Assembly: GCA_036924085.1 (NCBI GenBank)
Contig: JAVGWX010000007.1
Coordinates: 70,517,535 to 70,581,534, forward strand
Origin: Ariolimax columbianus
Taxonomy: Eukaryota; Mollusca; Gastropoda; Stylommatophora; Arionidae
Length of the DNA stretch: 64,000 bases
Direction: 5' to 3'
Shown here: positions 21,080 to 32,405 of the stretch, piece after piece
How the letters are laid out: each line of letters opens with the position of its first letter
Position numbering within the stretch: position 1 is the stretch's first letter
Made by a program: the position numbers and the translations under genes
Notes under the pieces: model-generated
What the model was told of the DNA's origin: nothing
What the model saw: only the letters and a program-made list of their open reading frames with translations
Databases searched by the model: none

Positions 21080-21978
21080 TATTGAAGCTCTATGGTGACT
21101 ATCCTCAATACGAATAGAAGTTATCGTGAGAAACACATAGTTACAAACTACATCAACCAAAAATTTCCACAAACAGCCTGGACGCACGCCTATACGGATT
21201 GCTAAGCCAAAGATCCCATTGGAAACGGGGAAGAAGGCATCACTATAAAACTAAAAAGCAAAGTATACTCAGCAGCATTTGACACTGGGAGACGCTGCAG
21301 CAACTTCAGTGCCGAAGCCAGTGCCCTGAGACAAGCAGCTGACACTCTCATAGACCATAAGGAGCAGGCAGAAAAGCAAGTGGTCATTTTGACAGACATC
21401 CTCGCAGTATTAATGGCGCTCAAGAACCAGCACAAAAATGAAGCCGGTACTCTGGCAGACTCGCTCGAACGCCTGTCCCAGTGCTTCAAAATAAGCACAG
21501 TCCAGTGGATACCAGCCCACTGCAACATTCCAAGCAATGAGGAGGCAGACAGACTAGCCAGAGAGGGAGGAATGCTTCAGCAGAGTGATACAGAAATCAC
21601 ATACAATGAGATAAAAACATTCCTCGGGGCAACATTCAGTGCAAAATGGAAAAAAGACCACCCTGGCCACATAGAAAACAATACCTACTATCAACTCTCC
21701 AGGCGAGACTAGGTGACGATTCTCCGGCTACGCACAGGTCACAACTGACTTAGATGCCATCTGTACAACAAGTTTAAGATTGGCACTACAGACCTTTGTG
21801 CCTGCGGTACAGCCCTCATGAAGGCAGAACATATGTTGCAGTCCTGTCCACTGTAAACCGACAAAAGAAGTAGCATTTGGCAACAGCCAGTGTCCTTCCA
21901 CGAGAAGCTGAACGGAAGCGTACAGAGCCTTGAGTCGACTGCTGCCTTCGTTAGTGATTGAAGTTGAGGTCTGAAGAT
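21080..21978 (+). mobile_element. Non-LTR retrotransposon 3' end with RNase H domain
   Basis: Open frame segments give an RNase H fold with its acidic residues in order: AYTDC (about 21190), FSAEASAL (21310), VILTDILAV (21390), and SNEEADRLA (21540), the last next to the IPAHCNIP motif. The frame ends at a stop after LSRRD (21710). A C-terminal Cys/His motif (CACGTALMKAEHMLQSC) follows at about 21800 after a frame break. RNase H downstream of RT is known in the I/Tad-type non-LTR groups. The RT is absent, so the copy is 5' truncated. It ends in AGATGAACGAAGAAGAAG and a long GAA tail. Stops make it inactive. Confidence 0.85.
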
Positions 21979-22019
21979 GAACGAAGAAGAAGAAGAAGAA
22001 GAAGAAGAAGAAGAAGAAG

Positions 22020-22049
<30 letters not shown>
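21979..22049 (+). repeat. (GAA)n tail of the RNase H LINE
   Basis: About 23 uninterrupted GAA units directly after GATGAAC. SINE-A copies have the same junction (GAACGAAGAAGAAG). Confidence 0.92.
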
Positions 22050-22050
<1 letters not shown>

Positions 22051-22229
22051 GCATGACTGACTAGCCGTGCCTTGGAACGTTCAGAGATGAACGCCACAAC
22101 GCGAGCTTCTAGTTCGAATATACCGTTAATGCTTGTTTGAATCTACTGGCCTGTATCTGGGCGGGATCACTATTATGTCCGCGTCCAGAGAACCAATAAT
22201 GGACGGACGCATTGGATATGTGTAAGGGG

Positions 22230-22942
22230 TTCACAGCTGAGAGGTAAGCCACTTGTCTCTGAATGGGTCGTTCTAGCTGAGGGGTAAGCCACTAGCGTCT
22301 CAACGGGTCACTCTAGCTAAGAGATAAGCCACTTACCTCTGAATGGATCGCTATAGTCGATAGATAAGCCACTTGTCTATGAATGGGTCGCTATAGTCGA
22401 GAGGTAAGCTACTTGCCTTTGAATGGGTCGCTATAGTTGAAAGGTAAGCCACTTACCTCTGAATGGGTCGCTCTAGCTGAGAGATAAGCCACTTGCCTCT
22501 CAATGGGTCACTGTAGTCGAGAGGTATGCCACTTGTCTCTCAATAGGTCACTATAGTCGAGAGGTATGCTATTTGTCTCTCAATGGGTCACTATAGTCGA
22601 GAGGTATGCTATGTGTCTCTCAATAGGTCGCTATAGTCGAGAGGTATGCTACGTGTCTCTCAATGGGTCACTATAGTCGAGAGGTATGCTACTTGTCTCT
22701 CAATGGGTCACTATAGTCGAGAGGTATGCTATTTGTCTCTCAATAGATCGCTATAGTAGAGAGGTATGCTACTTGTCTCTCAATGGGTCACTATAGTCGA
22801 GAGGTATGCTACTTGTCTCTCAATGGGTCACTATAGTCGAGAGGTATGCTACTTGTCTCTCAATGGGTCACTATAGTCGAGAGGTATGCTACTTGTCTCT
22901 CAATAGGTCACTATGTTCGAGAGACAGGCCACTTGCTTTTCA
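22230..22942. repeat. Minisatellite array, 40-bp unit, about 18 copies
   Basis: The unit is CTATAGTCGAGAGGTATGCT + ACTTGTCTCTCAATGGGTCA. The left third is divergent (GGTAAGCC variants) and the right two thirds uniform, as expected for ongoing local homogenisation. Confidence 0.96.
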
Positions 22943-23059
22943 AGAAACAAACGATCAAAAACGTGAACACGTGTGGTTCTGAATTCCGCACGTTTCAAGC
23001 GTCCTGATGTGAGGGCAGCATCTAGTCACATCGGAGATTGACGAAAACCTCCACGGTCC

Positions 23060-23335
23060 CATGTACTAGCCGTGACCGCAAATTAGCCCTTTAAAGTTTA
23101 CAATTAAAAAGAAAAAGATGTTGGCCGCTGTCTGCGCCTAAATTTAGAAAGATAATGATATTTATACCAAATACGCCACCTACCTTTAGGCACGCCAAGT
23201 AAACCGCAGGAAGTATAGTCACAACAAAAAGAAAATAAACCTAAGACGGATAGCTTCGGCTACCAGACAGGAGGCATAACCTGTCTGTTTGAAAACCATG
23301 ACTCCAAATATCCCAAGTAAATATTGAAATCGCTA
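23060..23335 (+). repeat. Interspersed repeat family E, copy 1
   Basis: Aligns in order with 55550-55775: CCAAGTAAACCGCAGGAAGT, GCTTCGGCTACCAGACA, CTGTCTGTTTGAAAACCA, CCAAATAT. No coding motif recognised. Two copies only, so the type is unknown. Confidence 0.5.
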
Positions 23336-23383
23336 AGATGCCCCGCCTGTAATATTATGATACAGTGGAAGCGAAGAATAATT

Positions 23384-23544
23384 CAGGGACTAGTGAAACA
23401 TGCTGACCAGACTATGCAAATCAGGGTCAGGGGAAACATACTGATCAGACTATGTTACTCAAGGTCAGGTGAAACATACTGATCAGACTATGCAAGTCAG
23501 GATCAGGTGAAACGTGGGGATCAGACTATGTTAGTCAGGGTCAG
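23384..23544. repeat. Tandem repeat, 38-bp unit, about 4 copies, family B-derived
   Basis: The unit GGTCAGGTGAAACATACTGA + TCAGACTATGTTAGTCAG matches the terminal part of family B (TACTGATCAGACATGTTAGT, CAGGATCAGG), where nearly two such units already exist. The array resumes at 24999-25025 beyond an inserted LINE. Confidence 0.85.
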
Positions 23545-24998
23545 ATACTTACTTACTTTCCGTGTCCGGCAACCTCAAATAGTCTTCACCAAAAAACCAG
23601 CCACTGTCAGTGCTCTTTCCTTTGACACTATCAGGTCCTCCCACTGCACATGATTCCTGCATCCTAGGACATATCATCAGATGTTCCGGGTCCTAGCCCC
23701 ACATTCGCAATATCTATTATCTGCAAATCCCCACTTTTCAGAGGTGACCCACATCTGAACACGCCTGTTCTTAACCTGTTCAGAGATCTCCACGTAGCAT
23801 ATGGCAAATCATGTCCTGGTGCAGGTTCTTCTTTGATCTCCATCCAACCTTCACCATTAGTTTGGCGCCACCTTTCTATGTGGTTTCTCTCGGGGCTCTG
23901 TTCTAAGGGCTGTACAGTCCGCAAAAAATGTGTCCTTGATTTCAGCCGTGTTATTTCTGCCGTATGTCCAAAAAGATGTCTCTGATCACAGGATTGCTTT
24001 TATCTCTGAACTTCAGATGCGAAATGTCTTCTCCTTCTTCTTCTTCTTCTTCTTCTTCTTCGTTCGTTCTCAATCTCCCACTACAAAACCCTGAAAGGGT
24101 AAGTAGCAGAATGTAGTCCAGAGAACGGAATGCGTTGTGTCATAGTTTACAGCCTGGCTGCGATATTTGCACCTTTCGGTCCAACACATCCTACTTCAGC
24201 AAGCATTTTTTGAGTACCGGGTTAGCATTCCCTCTTCGATCCCTTCTCCTTAGCAAGTCTGCCCAGCTGCAGCCTGTTATCCAGGATCACCGCGTGGAGG
24301 TGGAAAATGGTCTTGGCAGCTATGGTTCGCTGGCCCTGACGCTAGCAGTCAGCCATGGGTCGCTGACCACTGCAGTTCATGCGCTGCTCAGCATCTTGAT
24401 CCCGAAATGTCTTCTAATTTCCGGATGTGCGTAACCAGCGATTACATAGTCTTTCTCCGTTGGCATCGGTGTAATGCATCCTGTTATAATTCAGGATGTC
24501 TCATTCGGTCTCATTTACCGCCACATCGACCTGTTTCGTGTGTGTAGATGCATTCCATGCTGGAGCTGCATACTCTCCCGCTAAAATAGTGCAAGGGCCG
24601 ATGTACGGAACACAATCGGGAATGCTCACTATGCAGTGTTTGTTAGCTTGTGAATTGTGTTATTTCTTGCACTGGCTTTGTTTTACCGCATTGCAATGTA
24701 CCCTGTACGATAATGTGCGGTTCATTACAATTCCCGAATACTTGGCAATGTTCAAGTACTGTCCGCGCCATTTAATATGAAGTTGTCGTCTTGCTTCTGT
24801 TCTTCAATTGAAAGCACTTACCTTTGTTTTACTGGGGTTGACTTTGAGGTGGTTTTCCTCATAGTATTCGGCCATTCTGTCTAGAGCTTTTGTAAGTCCG
24901 AGCTCCACTTCCTCAAAACGCTCTCCCAGTGCAGCTATTGCAGTGTGGTCAGCATATGTGAACTGTCTTGTTTGTGGGCTAACTGCTTGATCATTCGT
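23545..24998 (-). mobile_element. Non-LTR retrotransposon, 5'-truncated, 7-bp target duplication
   Basis: Minus-strand translation gives FTYADHTAIAALGERFEE (RT catalytic box with the second Asp replaced by His), ENHLKVNPSKTKVSAF, WRGQYLN, AEYAAPAWN..KQVDVAVNE, then, beyond a SINE insertion, DLPYATWRSLNRLRTGVFRCG and a C-terminal zinc-type remnant. It ends in an (AAGT)n tail at 23545. The flanks are GGGTCAG at 23538-23544 and 24999-25005, so the copy inserted into the 38-bp array already truncated near the RT core. Stops and a SINE-A insertion inactivate it. Confidence 0.85.
24033..24402 (-). mobile_element. SINE-A copy inside a LINE, perfect 13-bp target duplication
   Basis: Flanks CGAAATGTCTTCT at 24020-24032 and 24403-24415 are identical. 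The element is full length with a (GAA)n tail on the minus strand. Removing it plus one duplication rejoins the host LINE, so SINE-A moved after that LINE landed. Confidence 0.95.
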
Positions 24999-25005
24999 GG
25001 GTCAG

Positions 25006-25455
25006 GTGAAACATGCTGATCAAAACCAAACCTCTCTTTTTCATTCGTGCTCATGACAACATGCTGTGCCACATCAGTCTGGCAGAAGAGGTGAGGATCA
25101 TAACGCGGTTATCATAATAGGAAACGTGCATTGCACCACACTAGGAGGACCCCAGTCCAACTGCTGATGTATAACTCTGGATGTAAGAAGAGCCGCTGTA
25201 GCGCGCGACCAAAGAGGTAACACTAGGAGTTGACATCAGCACGAGTAACTTCAGAAATTAATAACAATATAATAAAGCCACTGACAATTAATAACACATA
25301 TAGTAAAGTCATTGTAAAATTGACAAAAATATCAAATACCCACTGTACAATTAATACGAAATAACAAAGCCACTGTAAAATTACAAAAATGTAATAAAAC
25401 CATTGAAAAAATAATAACAATACAGTAAAGTCATCGTAAAAATAATAAAGTAACA
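25006..25455. other. Unassigned, with family B and family F remnants
   Basis: 25006-25025 continues the family B-like 38-bp unit. GAGTTGACATCAGCACGAGT at about 25228 resembles family F. At 25255-25450 a degenerate about 60-bp motif with AATAACAATA and AAAGCCACTG recurs four or five times. Confidence 0.45.
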
Positions 25456-25620
25456 CTGTGTGTGTATATGTGTATACGTATGTCTGTGTGTGTAAGTATG
25501 TATATGTACGTATGTGTATATGTATGTATGTATGGTATGTATGCATGTATGTATGTGTGTATGTGTATATGTATGTGTGTATGTATGGTATGTATGTATG
25601 TATGTATGTATGTATGTGCA
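25456..25620. repeat. (GTAT)n/(GTGT)n microsatellite
   Basis: Imperfect tetranucleotide repeat. Open frames on both strands are compositional. Confidence 0.95.
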
Positions 25621-26097
25621 ATCCATTAACAAGAACAATAGCCGTATGTATATTTAACCAGTCACGCTTGAGAGCTACAAAACAAATGAATAGGTTAACC
25701 GAGCCCACGTTCCAATACTCTCTCCACATCACGCACTACCACGTCACGTGTACAATATTTCCGAAGGGTTGTGCAAACGATACGCGTCAATATCTCACTA
25801 ACAGTCACATGGCTGCTACCGTCACAAGACTTCATACAACTCCTGCTAGAATCTCTTCAGGCACATCAAGATCATGTGCTAGTATATTCCTTTGTGTTGA
25901 GTGAACCATGTCGGTTTTGACGTCACAAGAGTAGGCGAGCGTAGTGTTGTGTAGCAATTGGAGCTCCATATAAGTTATTGGGGATATATTGGTAGCGAAA
26001 CTACTTAATATAAATATATAGACACACATTTGCAAGGGTTTATGTTATATATATATATATATATATATACATATATATTTATATATATATACACACA
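25621..26097. other. Unassigned, ending in a TA microsatellite
   Basis: No recognisable feature up to about 26040; then (TA)n/(ATATTT) to 26090, a likely mariner insertion target. Confidence 0.5.
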
Positions 26098-26580
26098 CGA
26101 GGTATGTTCAAATGCAACTGGACCAAACTGCAACAACGGAACAATATGTACGATGCGCAAAATAAGGTCACTTCTGGTGAAGGACATGAGTTAACGCAAC
26201 AATATGCGCATGTCCTGGTTTCAGAAGATCTTTTGTTAACTCCCGTCCTTCTTTAAACATCGTTGACCAGTTCTTCACTGTTGTTTTCGACACACTTTTG
26301 TCACCATACACTGCCTGCATTCTGCGATGAATGTCAACTGGTCGACATCATTCAGTTGTTAGAAACCGAATCACCGCTCGCTGATCAACTCTGGACGGAT
26401 TCCGTATCACACCTGCCATGTTTTCAACGGTATGCTGAGGAAACTAGCAGTCGGGTGATAATGCAATTTCGCAAAATTGACGGTTGCAATGTGCTGTTTA
26501 CACCAGAAGTGGCGTCATCATGCGAATCGTACATATGTTCACTTGTTGCAGTATGGTTCCGGTTTAATTTGAACACGAGG
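26098..26580 (-). mobile_element. Mariner-derived element with about 80-bp inverted repeats, transposase N-terminus only
   Basis: The left end (CGAGGTATGTTCAAATGCAA, then CAAACTGCAACAA, ATATGTACGATGCGCA, CACTTCTGGTG) is the inverted complement of the right end with about 75-80% match. Between them the minus strand encodes, in two pieces, SRVDQRAVIRFLTTE and HRRMQAVYGDKSVSKTTVKN, the helix-turn-helix DNA-binding start of a mariner-like transposase, with one stop. The catalytic domain is missing. It is therefore an internally deleted, non-autonomous derivative. Confidence 0.75.
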
Positions 26581-27142
26581 AAGACATCATGCAATTATTC
26601 TGTTATCGCTGAACTGAAATGTAAAATCGCCCACTAGCGGGTGGAACCACTCAGGTTAAAGAGCATTGGTATTTAGGCTGTTGTAGTAGATAATTCTTCA
26701 AAGCTTGCAAACAGCGTTGTTTGAAGATTCGTCTGCGTGGACCAGTGCTCAGTACACAATTGACAAAGCATATAACAGTCTTGCAGGATATGTTTTGATG
26801 TCTGTGCTACTTGTCCGGACGTACAAATGGGTTAGAGCCAATTTCAGACTGTGGAATTGGTCATTGAATCTGTTATGTCCCGTTATCAAGTGAAACACGA
26901 TCAGTTGCTCGGTTTGATTAAGTTAGTGATAGTTGTCTCTCGTTTGGTCGACTTTCTTATGTCTTGGATAACTGTCTTCTGTTCTTGAGAAGTGATTGTT
27001 TGTTTGTTTGTTTTTTTTGCTCTCGTGTTGCTCACTACTTTGACAACCTGTCTGATATCTCATTTAAGGCTGTGCCACAGCGTGATGGTGTCCACTGTAG
27101 CAATAACCGTCTTTTGACCTTCAGTTAGATTTAAGCTTTCTT
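26581..27142. other. Unassigned
   Basis: No gene or repeat recognised. The SINE-D target site forms its right edge. Confidence 0.5.
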
Positions 27143-27155
27143 AAACTCTGGCAGT

Positions 27156-27392
27156 AAGGGACGGCGTGGCCTAGTGGTTAAGTGGCCCGGCTCACAACCC
27201 GAAGGTGCTGGGTTCGATCCCCATCACAGCACCGGCCGTTACCCCGGGGAAGCAAACCCTTAGAAAATGCAGGAGGAAGCAGATCCTTACATAAAATGCA
27301 TGCTGGAGTCGGATGCACTGGGCCGATAGGCGCAAAATAAAAACACAGTGCAACGCACACCGCCTTGGGGATTAGAAAAATAAGGCGAACGC

Positions 27393-27420
<28 letters not shown>
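27156..27420 (+). mobile_element. SINE-D copy, young, perfect 13-bp target duplication
   Basis: A tRNA-like head (A box at 27167, B box at 27211), a family-specific body carrying the core shared with SINE-A (GGAGTCGGATGCACTGGGCC), and an A28 tail. AAACTCTGGCAGT occurs at 27143-27155 and again at the tail end to 27430. Nearly identical to the copy at 56948. Confidence 0.95.
27167..27221 (+). promoter_or_regulatory. Internal Pol III promoter (A and B boxes) of SINE-D
   Basis: A box TGGCCTAGTGG (27167-27177) and B box GGTTCGATCCC (27211-27221) match tRNA gene consensus with tRNA-like spacing. That both are intact is consistent with a recently active source. Confidence 0.8.
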
Positions 27421-27424
<4 letters not shown>

Positions 27425-27430
27425 GGCAGT

Positions 27431-27978
27431 TTATCATTCTTGAGGGTTGGCATTGACTGGTTGTGTTACTAATCATTTCTGCAGCAATAATAAAGTGCCT
27501 ATACTTCAGCTGAGTAGTTTGATCAGAACTTTCAGTGGATGAACACATTTTTTTCTTTTTCTTGAATTGGGTAGACAACACAGTTCCTTCGCCTTGTCTT
27601 TACTGTCCTCGTTGCAGATCCATAAATACCCTCAACTTTTAGATACTTGATGCCAAGTGCTCGTTATTGTATATTTTTCTTGTATCCAAAATTCCTTTAA
27701 TCTGCCTTTTTTCATTTATTGTTCTTAGTTCATATATTCCTAATATGTCTTCATCGGGTACCTCTTCAAACTGTTGTATTCCAGTCTCTCATTGCAATAA
27801 CATTTGTTTCAAGTTGAGTGGTTCCCGGATTTAAGTGAACAGAACCACCGTTTGCTTTCTTTCCGGATGCAACTAAAGAAGGTTGCGCATTTGACTCGCA
27901 ACAACAACTGTACTGTAAGTGAATGAAATCAGGCTTCCTTAAAAACTGTTCAGGGTTAGCTTGATGTCGTGTTTGGTT

Positions 27979-27983
<5 letters not shown>
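27431..27983. other. Unassigned
   Basis: No gene recognised. GATGCAACTAAAGAAGGTTG at about 27866 resembles AAGGCAACTAAAGAGGGTTG at about 51841, so a short shared repeat fragment is possible. Confidence 0.45.
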
Positions 27984-28020
<37 letters not shown>

Positions 28021-28022
28021 TG
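27984..28022. repeat. (GT)n microsatellite
   Basis: About 17 GT units with one interruption. Confidence 0.95.
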
Positions 28023-28219
28023 CGCATACGTGTGATTTGTGTTTGTGTGTGCCTTGGTGGGTAAGTATTTTGGTATGGTCAGTGGATGGGTTAAAATGGT
28101 GGGTGAGTTTCTCTGTCTCTCTTGCTCGATTAGATACATGACACAGTCAAAGGATTGTTGTACTTCTGTATTCGTAGTTCTGTGGTAAAATTTGTTAAAG
28201 TGACGATGTACCCAGAATC

Positions 28220-28267
28220 CACACTCGGTGTATTTCTATTTGTAGGTATACGTGTATGTGTATGAAC

Positions 28268-28345
<78 letters not shown>

Positions 28346-28525
28346 GTGCATGAACGTATACATGTATGTGTATGAACGTATATATATCTATGCATGAACG
28401 TATATATGTCTGTGTATGAACGTATATATGTCTGTGTATGAACATATAGATATATGTGTATGAACGTATAGACGTATGTGTATGAACGTATAGATAGATA
28501 TATGTGTATGTATATGTATGCATGT
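28220..28525. repeat. (TA)n tract plus 22-bp minisatellite
   Basis: (TA)n at 28270-28342, then about eight units of GTGTATGAACGTATATATGT-type sequence. Related units also occur just before the TA tract, so the TA run lies within the minisatellite. Confidence 0.92.
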
Positions 28526-29409
28526 TCTCCTCTGTGGTCGGGAAAGAACCAGATGTAAGTATGGTTTCTGACCGGGGTGGGAAAGAAAGCCACAGGACTC
28601 CCAGCGCTATTAACTGGAATCCCCAAAAGTGAATCCCCCAGAGAAGCTCATTAATAATAATAAGAAGACGTATTCAATCATGATACAACTAGATATTATG
28701 TGTTTTCTGCAGAGGGCAATGATAATAACTTAGAATGTTAGACGGGTCAGGCATATGTTACCGCAGGGAATGGCATATTTGTTTAGGATCTAGGAACCAG
28801 ATTAAGAATGAAGTAATCACGGTGGAAATTGTGCGAGTAAATACAACACCAGTCCTGAAATATTTGGCGCCGCGGCAACATTTTTAGGAGCAATTGCGAC
28901 CATAATTTGTTTTGCCCTGCATTACAGGGGGTTATTGCGAAAAGTTCAAGATAGTCAAATAGACGACACTGCCGCAAGGGATAAAGTGTGAAAGGCTTAA
29001 TTGCACTAGGTTTCCGATTTTACCATGGAGATGTGGCAGTTCTCTATCTCGCTGCCTTCTTTTCCGTAATAGTATTGTTACCATTTATAGCCGGGTCAAC
29101 TGAAGCGTGTCGATAATGGGAGTTTCCAGTATTGATAACGTCTCATAAAAAGACTGTCAACTCCAATGAGTCAATAAATTTACGACCGCCCTCGTTTGGA
29201 GAAATTAGCCACAACAAAACTGAAGGTTTACCGAAGCTGAACAGAACTCGGAACATTTACCTGAGAAAACGTCCTGAACGGAACTTTTAATTCGCTGTCA
29301 TGATTTCGGCTGTTGTCATGGCCAAGCAAAGCTGGGTTGGGAACCAACAGGTATATTGTCTGGGAGTTTGTGCTTCGCGTCGGCATGTTGATTACATTCA
29401 CAAACGACT
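28526..29409. other. Unassigned
   Basis: No gene or known repeat seen. Short frames only. Confidence 0.5.
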
Positions 29410-29410
29410 G

Positions 29411-29550
29411 TCCACTGTAGACCTACGTCCAAATGTAGTACGCAAACTCTACTGCGGTCAATGAATACTTCTCCACACTGTAGACCTACGTCCAAATGTA
29501 GTACGCAAACTCTACTGCGGTCAATGAATACTTCTCCACACTGTAGACCT
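29411..29550. repeat. Tandem duplication, 63-bp unit, 2.2 copies
   Basis: The two full copies are identical (CACTGTAGACCTACGTCCAA start), indicating a recent duplication. Confidence 0.95.
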
Positions 29551-30940
29551 TGAAGACTGCGGCAACATTTCTTTTGTTTCGTCACCAAGTCGTCCCCAGT
29601 AGCTAAACTCGTTGCCAACGTTAAGAAAGCAAATACTCTTTCCCGACAGTTTGTTTCCAAGAACCACTCCGCGTTCAGATGGACGAAGCAACGGACGGGA
29701 ACAGAATAGATGTGAATAACAGCGAACAATGAGACGCGAGATCAAACGGCCGTAGTAGATTTTCTTCGTTGACTCGATGGCGTCCTGGATAAAGCTTCTC
29801 GTTTAGTGGCATGGTGTAAAAAGATGAACTTAATTTGGCAGGTCCATAGATGGGTCTCATGTCCACCAATGTTAGAATTCTGAACTATTTCCAAAATCAA
29901 TAGAGCTGATACAAGTGTCAAGCTATGTTATAATCAAACCGTAGTTATAATTTAGCAGCACCACTGCGGCACGAGATATAACAAGCTGATTCACAAAAAC
30001 AGAGGAATGTAGACAGAGCAAACAGTAAACCCTTAGCCCAGTTGTCAATGAGTAGCTGTGGGCACGTAGTCAAGATTGTAGAAAATATAAATATTTCACA
30101 CAGCGATTCAAATACGTTACATAAATATATATGAGCAATTGTCATGCTTGAAAGAGAAAGAGATAGAGCACAAACTTACTTTTATAATTCTGGACAGGTT
30201 TTTAAATGTGATATTCTATTATTAACATATACACAAATCGTTACTATATTTGGATCATTATTCGTTTCCCTTACATGCCTATTATAAGATTACCGCCTAT
30301 CGATTCATAAGTATTATCTTCAGACCGAAGTTTCTTCTCTTCACCTTTGCTATACTCAGACTATCGCTCCAGTATGTCTGGTTTCAAAGATATTCCAGGA
30401 CAACATTGCTAGGTTAGCAAATTCAAACTCAGTCTATTACATGGCAAGTATTAGTAGTATAATGTTATATCGTGCCCGTTTCAAAATAGGAATCCCTCTA
30501 ACAGTTCCGTGACTTTATTAAATTCCCCCTCTCCCCAAAAAAAAATCTTCCGTCTCCCTCAAATATAATCTGAAAAATTAATTAATAATATAACAATACA
30601 TACATATTACAATATCCGGAAGCACGCACCACGCGTCCACGGAAATAACTGACTATAACCACGCCCCTCAACTGATACCAGACTGTACCAATAAGCCTTA
30701 ACCTTGATGTACTTCAAAGTTCGCGCATGCCGTCTTGTGTTTGTACTAGTCTAGGCACGTGTTATTATGACGAGCAATCACAGGGGCATAACTGTACTCC
30801 AGACTATAGTGTAAATTTACTCTTTGAGTTATCCTGGGGGCGACAACCCTTGGCTATGATTGCTATGTTGACTTTTTATATCCATACCTTTCATTCACTT
30901 TGATAAGTATATCGGTCTAGAGTTTTTCAACAGCTGATAG
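29551..30940. other. Unassigned, about 1.4 kb
   Basis: AT-rich with several short open frames. I see no transposon motif, array or credible exon. It is one of the longest stretches in the window that looks single-copy. Confidence 0.5.
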
Positions 30941-30942
30941 TG

Positions 30943-31474
30943 ACAGGTTAACTCTAAGTAGACAAGTCTGTCGCCTAGACATTGATTGCATGATTTGGTA
31001 TAAAGAGTAACTCTAAGTAGACAAATCTGTCGCCTGGACATTGATTGTAGGATTTGGTATACAGGTTAACTATAAGTAGGCAAATTTATCGCATGGACTT
31101 TGAATGATTGGAAATATAAAGGGTAACTTTAAGTAGACAAATCTGTCGCCTAGACTTTGAATGATATGGTATACAGGTTAACTCTAAGTAGACACATCTG
31201 TCGCCTGGAAATTGATTGATTTGGTGTACAGGTTAACTGTAAGTAGAGAAATCTGTCGCCTGGAAATTGATTGATTTGGTGTACAGGTTAACTGTAAGTA
31301 GACAAATCTGTCGCCTGGACATTGATTGCAAGATTTGGTACACAGGTTAACTCTTAGTAGACAAATCTGTCGCCTGGACATTGATTGCAAGATTTGATGT
31401 ACAGGTTAACCCTAAGTAGACAAATCTGTCTCCTGGACATTGAATGAACAATTTGGTATACAGGTTAACTCTTT
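30943..31474. repeat. Minisatellite, about 60-bp unit, about 9 copies
   Basis: The unit contains GGTTAACTCTAAGTAGACAA and ATCTGTCGCCTGGACATTGA. Units vary 54-60 bp by a short indel near GATTGCAAGATTTGG. More divergent than the neighbouring arrays. Confidence 0.93.
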
Positions 31475-32083
31475 TGAATGTCCGGCACTTGTCGGTGTTA
31501 GGAAAGAGCATCTTCCTCCGAGTCCAGAACAAAGGAACACTTTGTACGAAACTAAACAACAGTTTACAACAACATGCAGATACCCCTATTTGGCATTGAA
31601 CCGATAGGCAGAAGCGCAAAGGTCAACTCATTAAGTACACATGTGTGTCGTCTGGAAAATTATTTAATGATTTTGTATTTTTTTTCTCTGTCCTAGACAA
31701 GCTGTAGGTGCATAGTTGCAGCTAGTCCATCAGGAGGAAGCCTATTTTCGAGGATTTATATAGACGGTATCACCAACAATGATTGTTCATAATGAGGTTG
31801 CTAGGCACGCGCTTAACACTTTTTATCCGCTTTTATTTTTTACGGTACACTTTGAGAGTTACAGCTATCCTGCTCTTTACAACACGAGTTCCGCTCTGGT
31901 AATGTCTGGACATGGCATGATTTTAATAATCTACTACCGCAGGTCTGGCATTGATCGCAGAACTAGGATTTTATCAATTGAAATGCATTCTACTACAGTT
32001 GTATCACAAAAGTACAACTGGGTATTTTTTTGACGATAACTAAATTGTGTGTCGTCATAAAGGATATGCCAAAGACGTCACAA
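31475..32083. other. Unassigned
   Basis: An 84-codon plus frame at 31779-32033 has no recognisable motif. Nothing assignable. Confidence 0.45.
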
Positions 32084-32405
32084 GGGGAGGAAGAATAACG
32101 TCTGGCCAGTCAAAATATACTGATCAGACATGTTAGTCAGGATCAGGCAAGATATACTGACCAAGACCCTCACCTTGACTTTCCCGCAGCTCTTTCTGGG
32201 AACGGGCTGTTTTCATGGCAGCCTGGCTAACAAGGTTAGGAATTGACGTGATCCCCGTAGTAGTAAGTGACACGCAGTTGAAGCCAAGCATGGCACAACC
32301 ACCCGTAGGACTTTTGTCCACCTTCATCGGCAACCAGCCACTTAACGTCCTTTTCAGGGCGTACAAAGAGTAAACCTACTCATTGTGAGCATTCGCAAAC
32401 AACAA
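32084..32405 (+). mobile_element. Interspersed repeat family B, near full length
   Basis: Runs from GGGGAGGAAGAATAACGTCT to GCATTCGCAAACAACAAAG, same order as the 46484 copy. It contains the two-fold TACTGATCAGACATGTTAGT / ATATACTGACC segment that seeds the 38-bp array at 23384. Confidence 0.8.

Noticed and set aside
21202..21537. 111-codon antisense frame
   Set aside because: It is the shadow of the RNase H domain on the plus strand.
25223..25904. Tyr/His/Thr-rich frames of 148-169 codons
   Set aside because: Produced by a GTAT microsatellite.
27156..27232. Authentic tRNA gene (also 56948, 57285 and 55035)
   Set aside because: A and B boxes are present but the arms do not pair into a full cloverleaf by eye, and the sequence continues into a SINE body.
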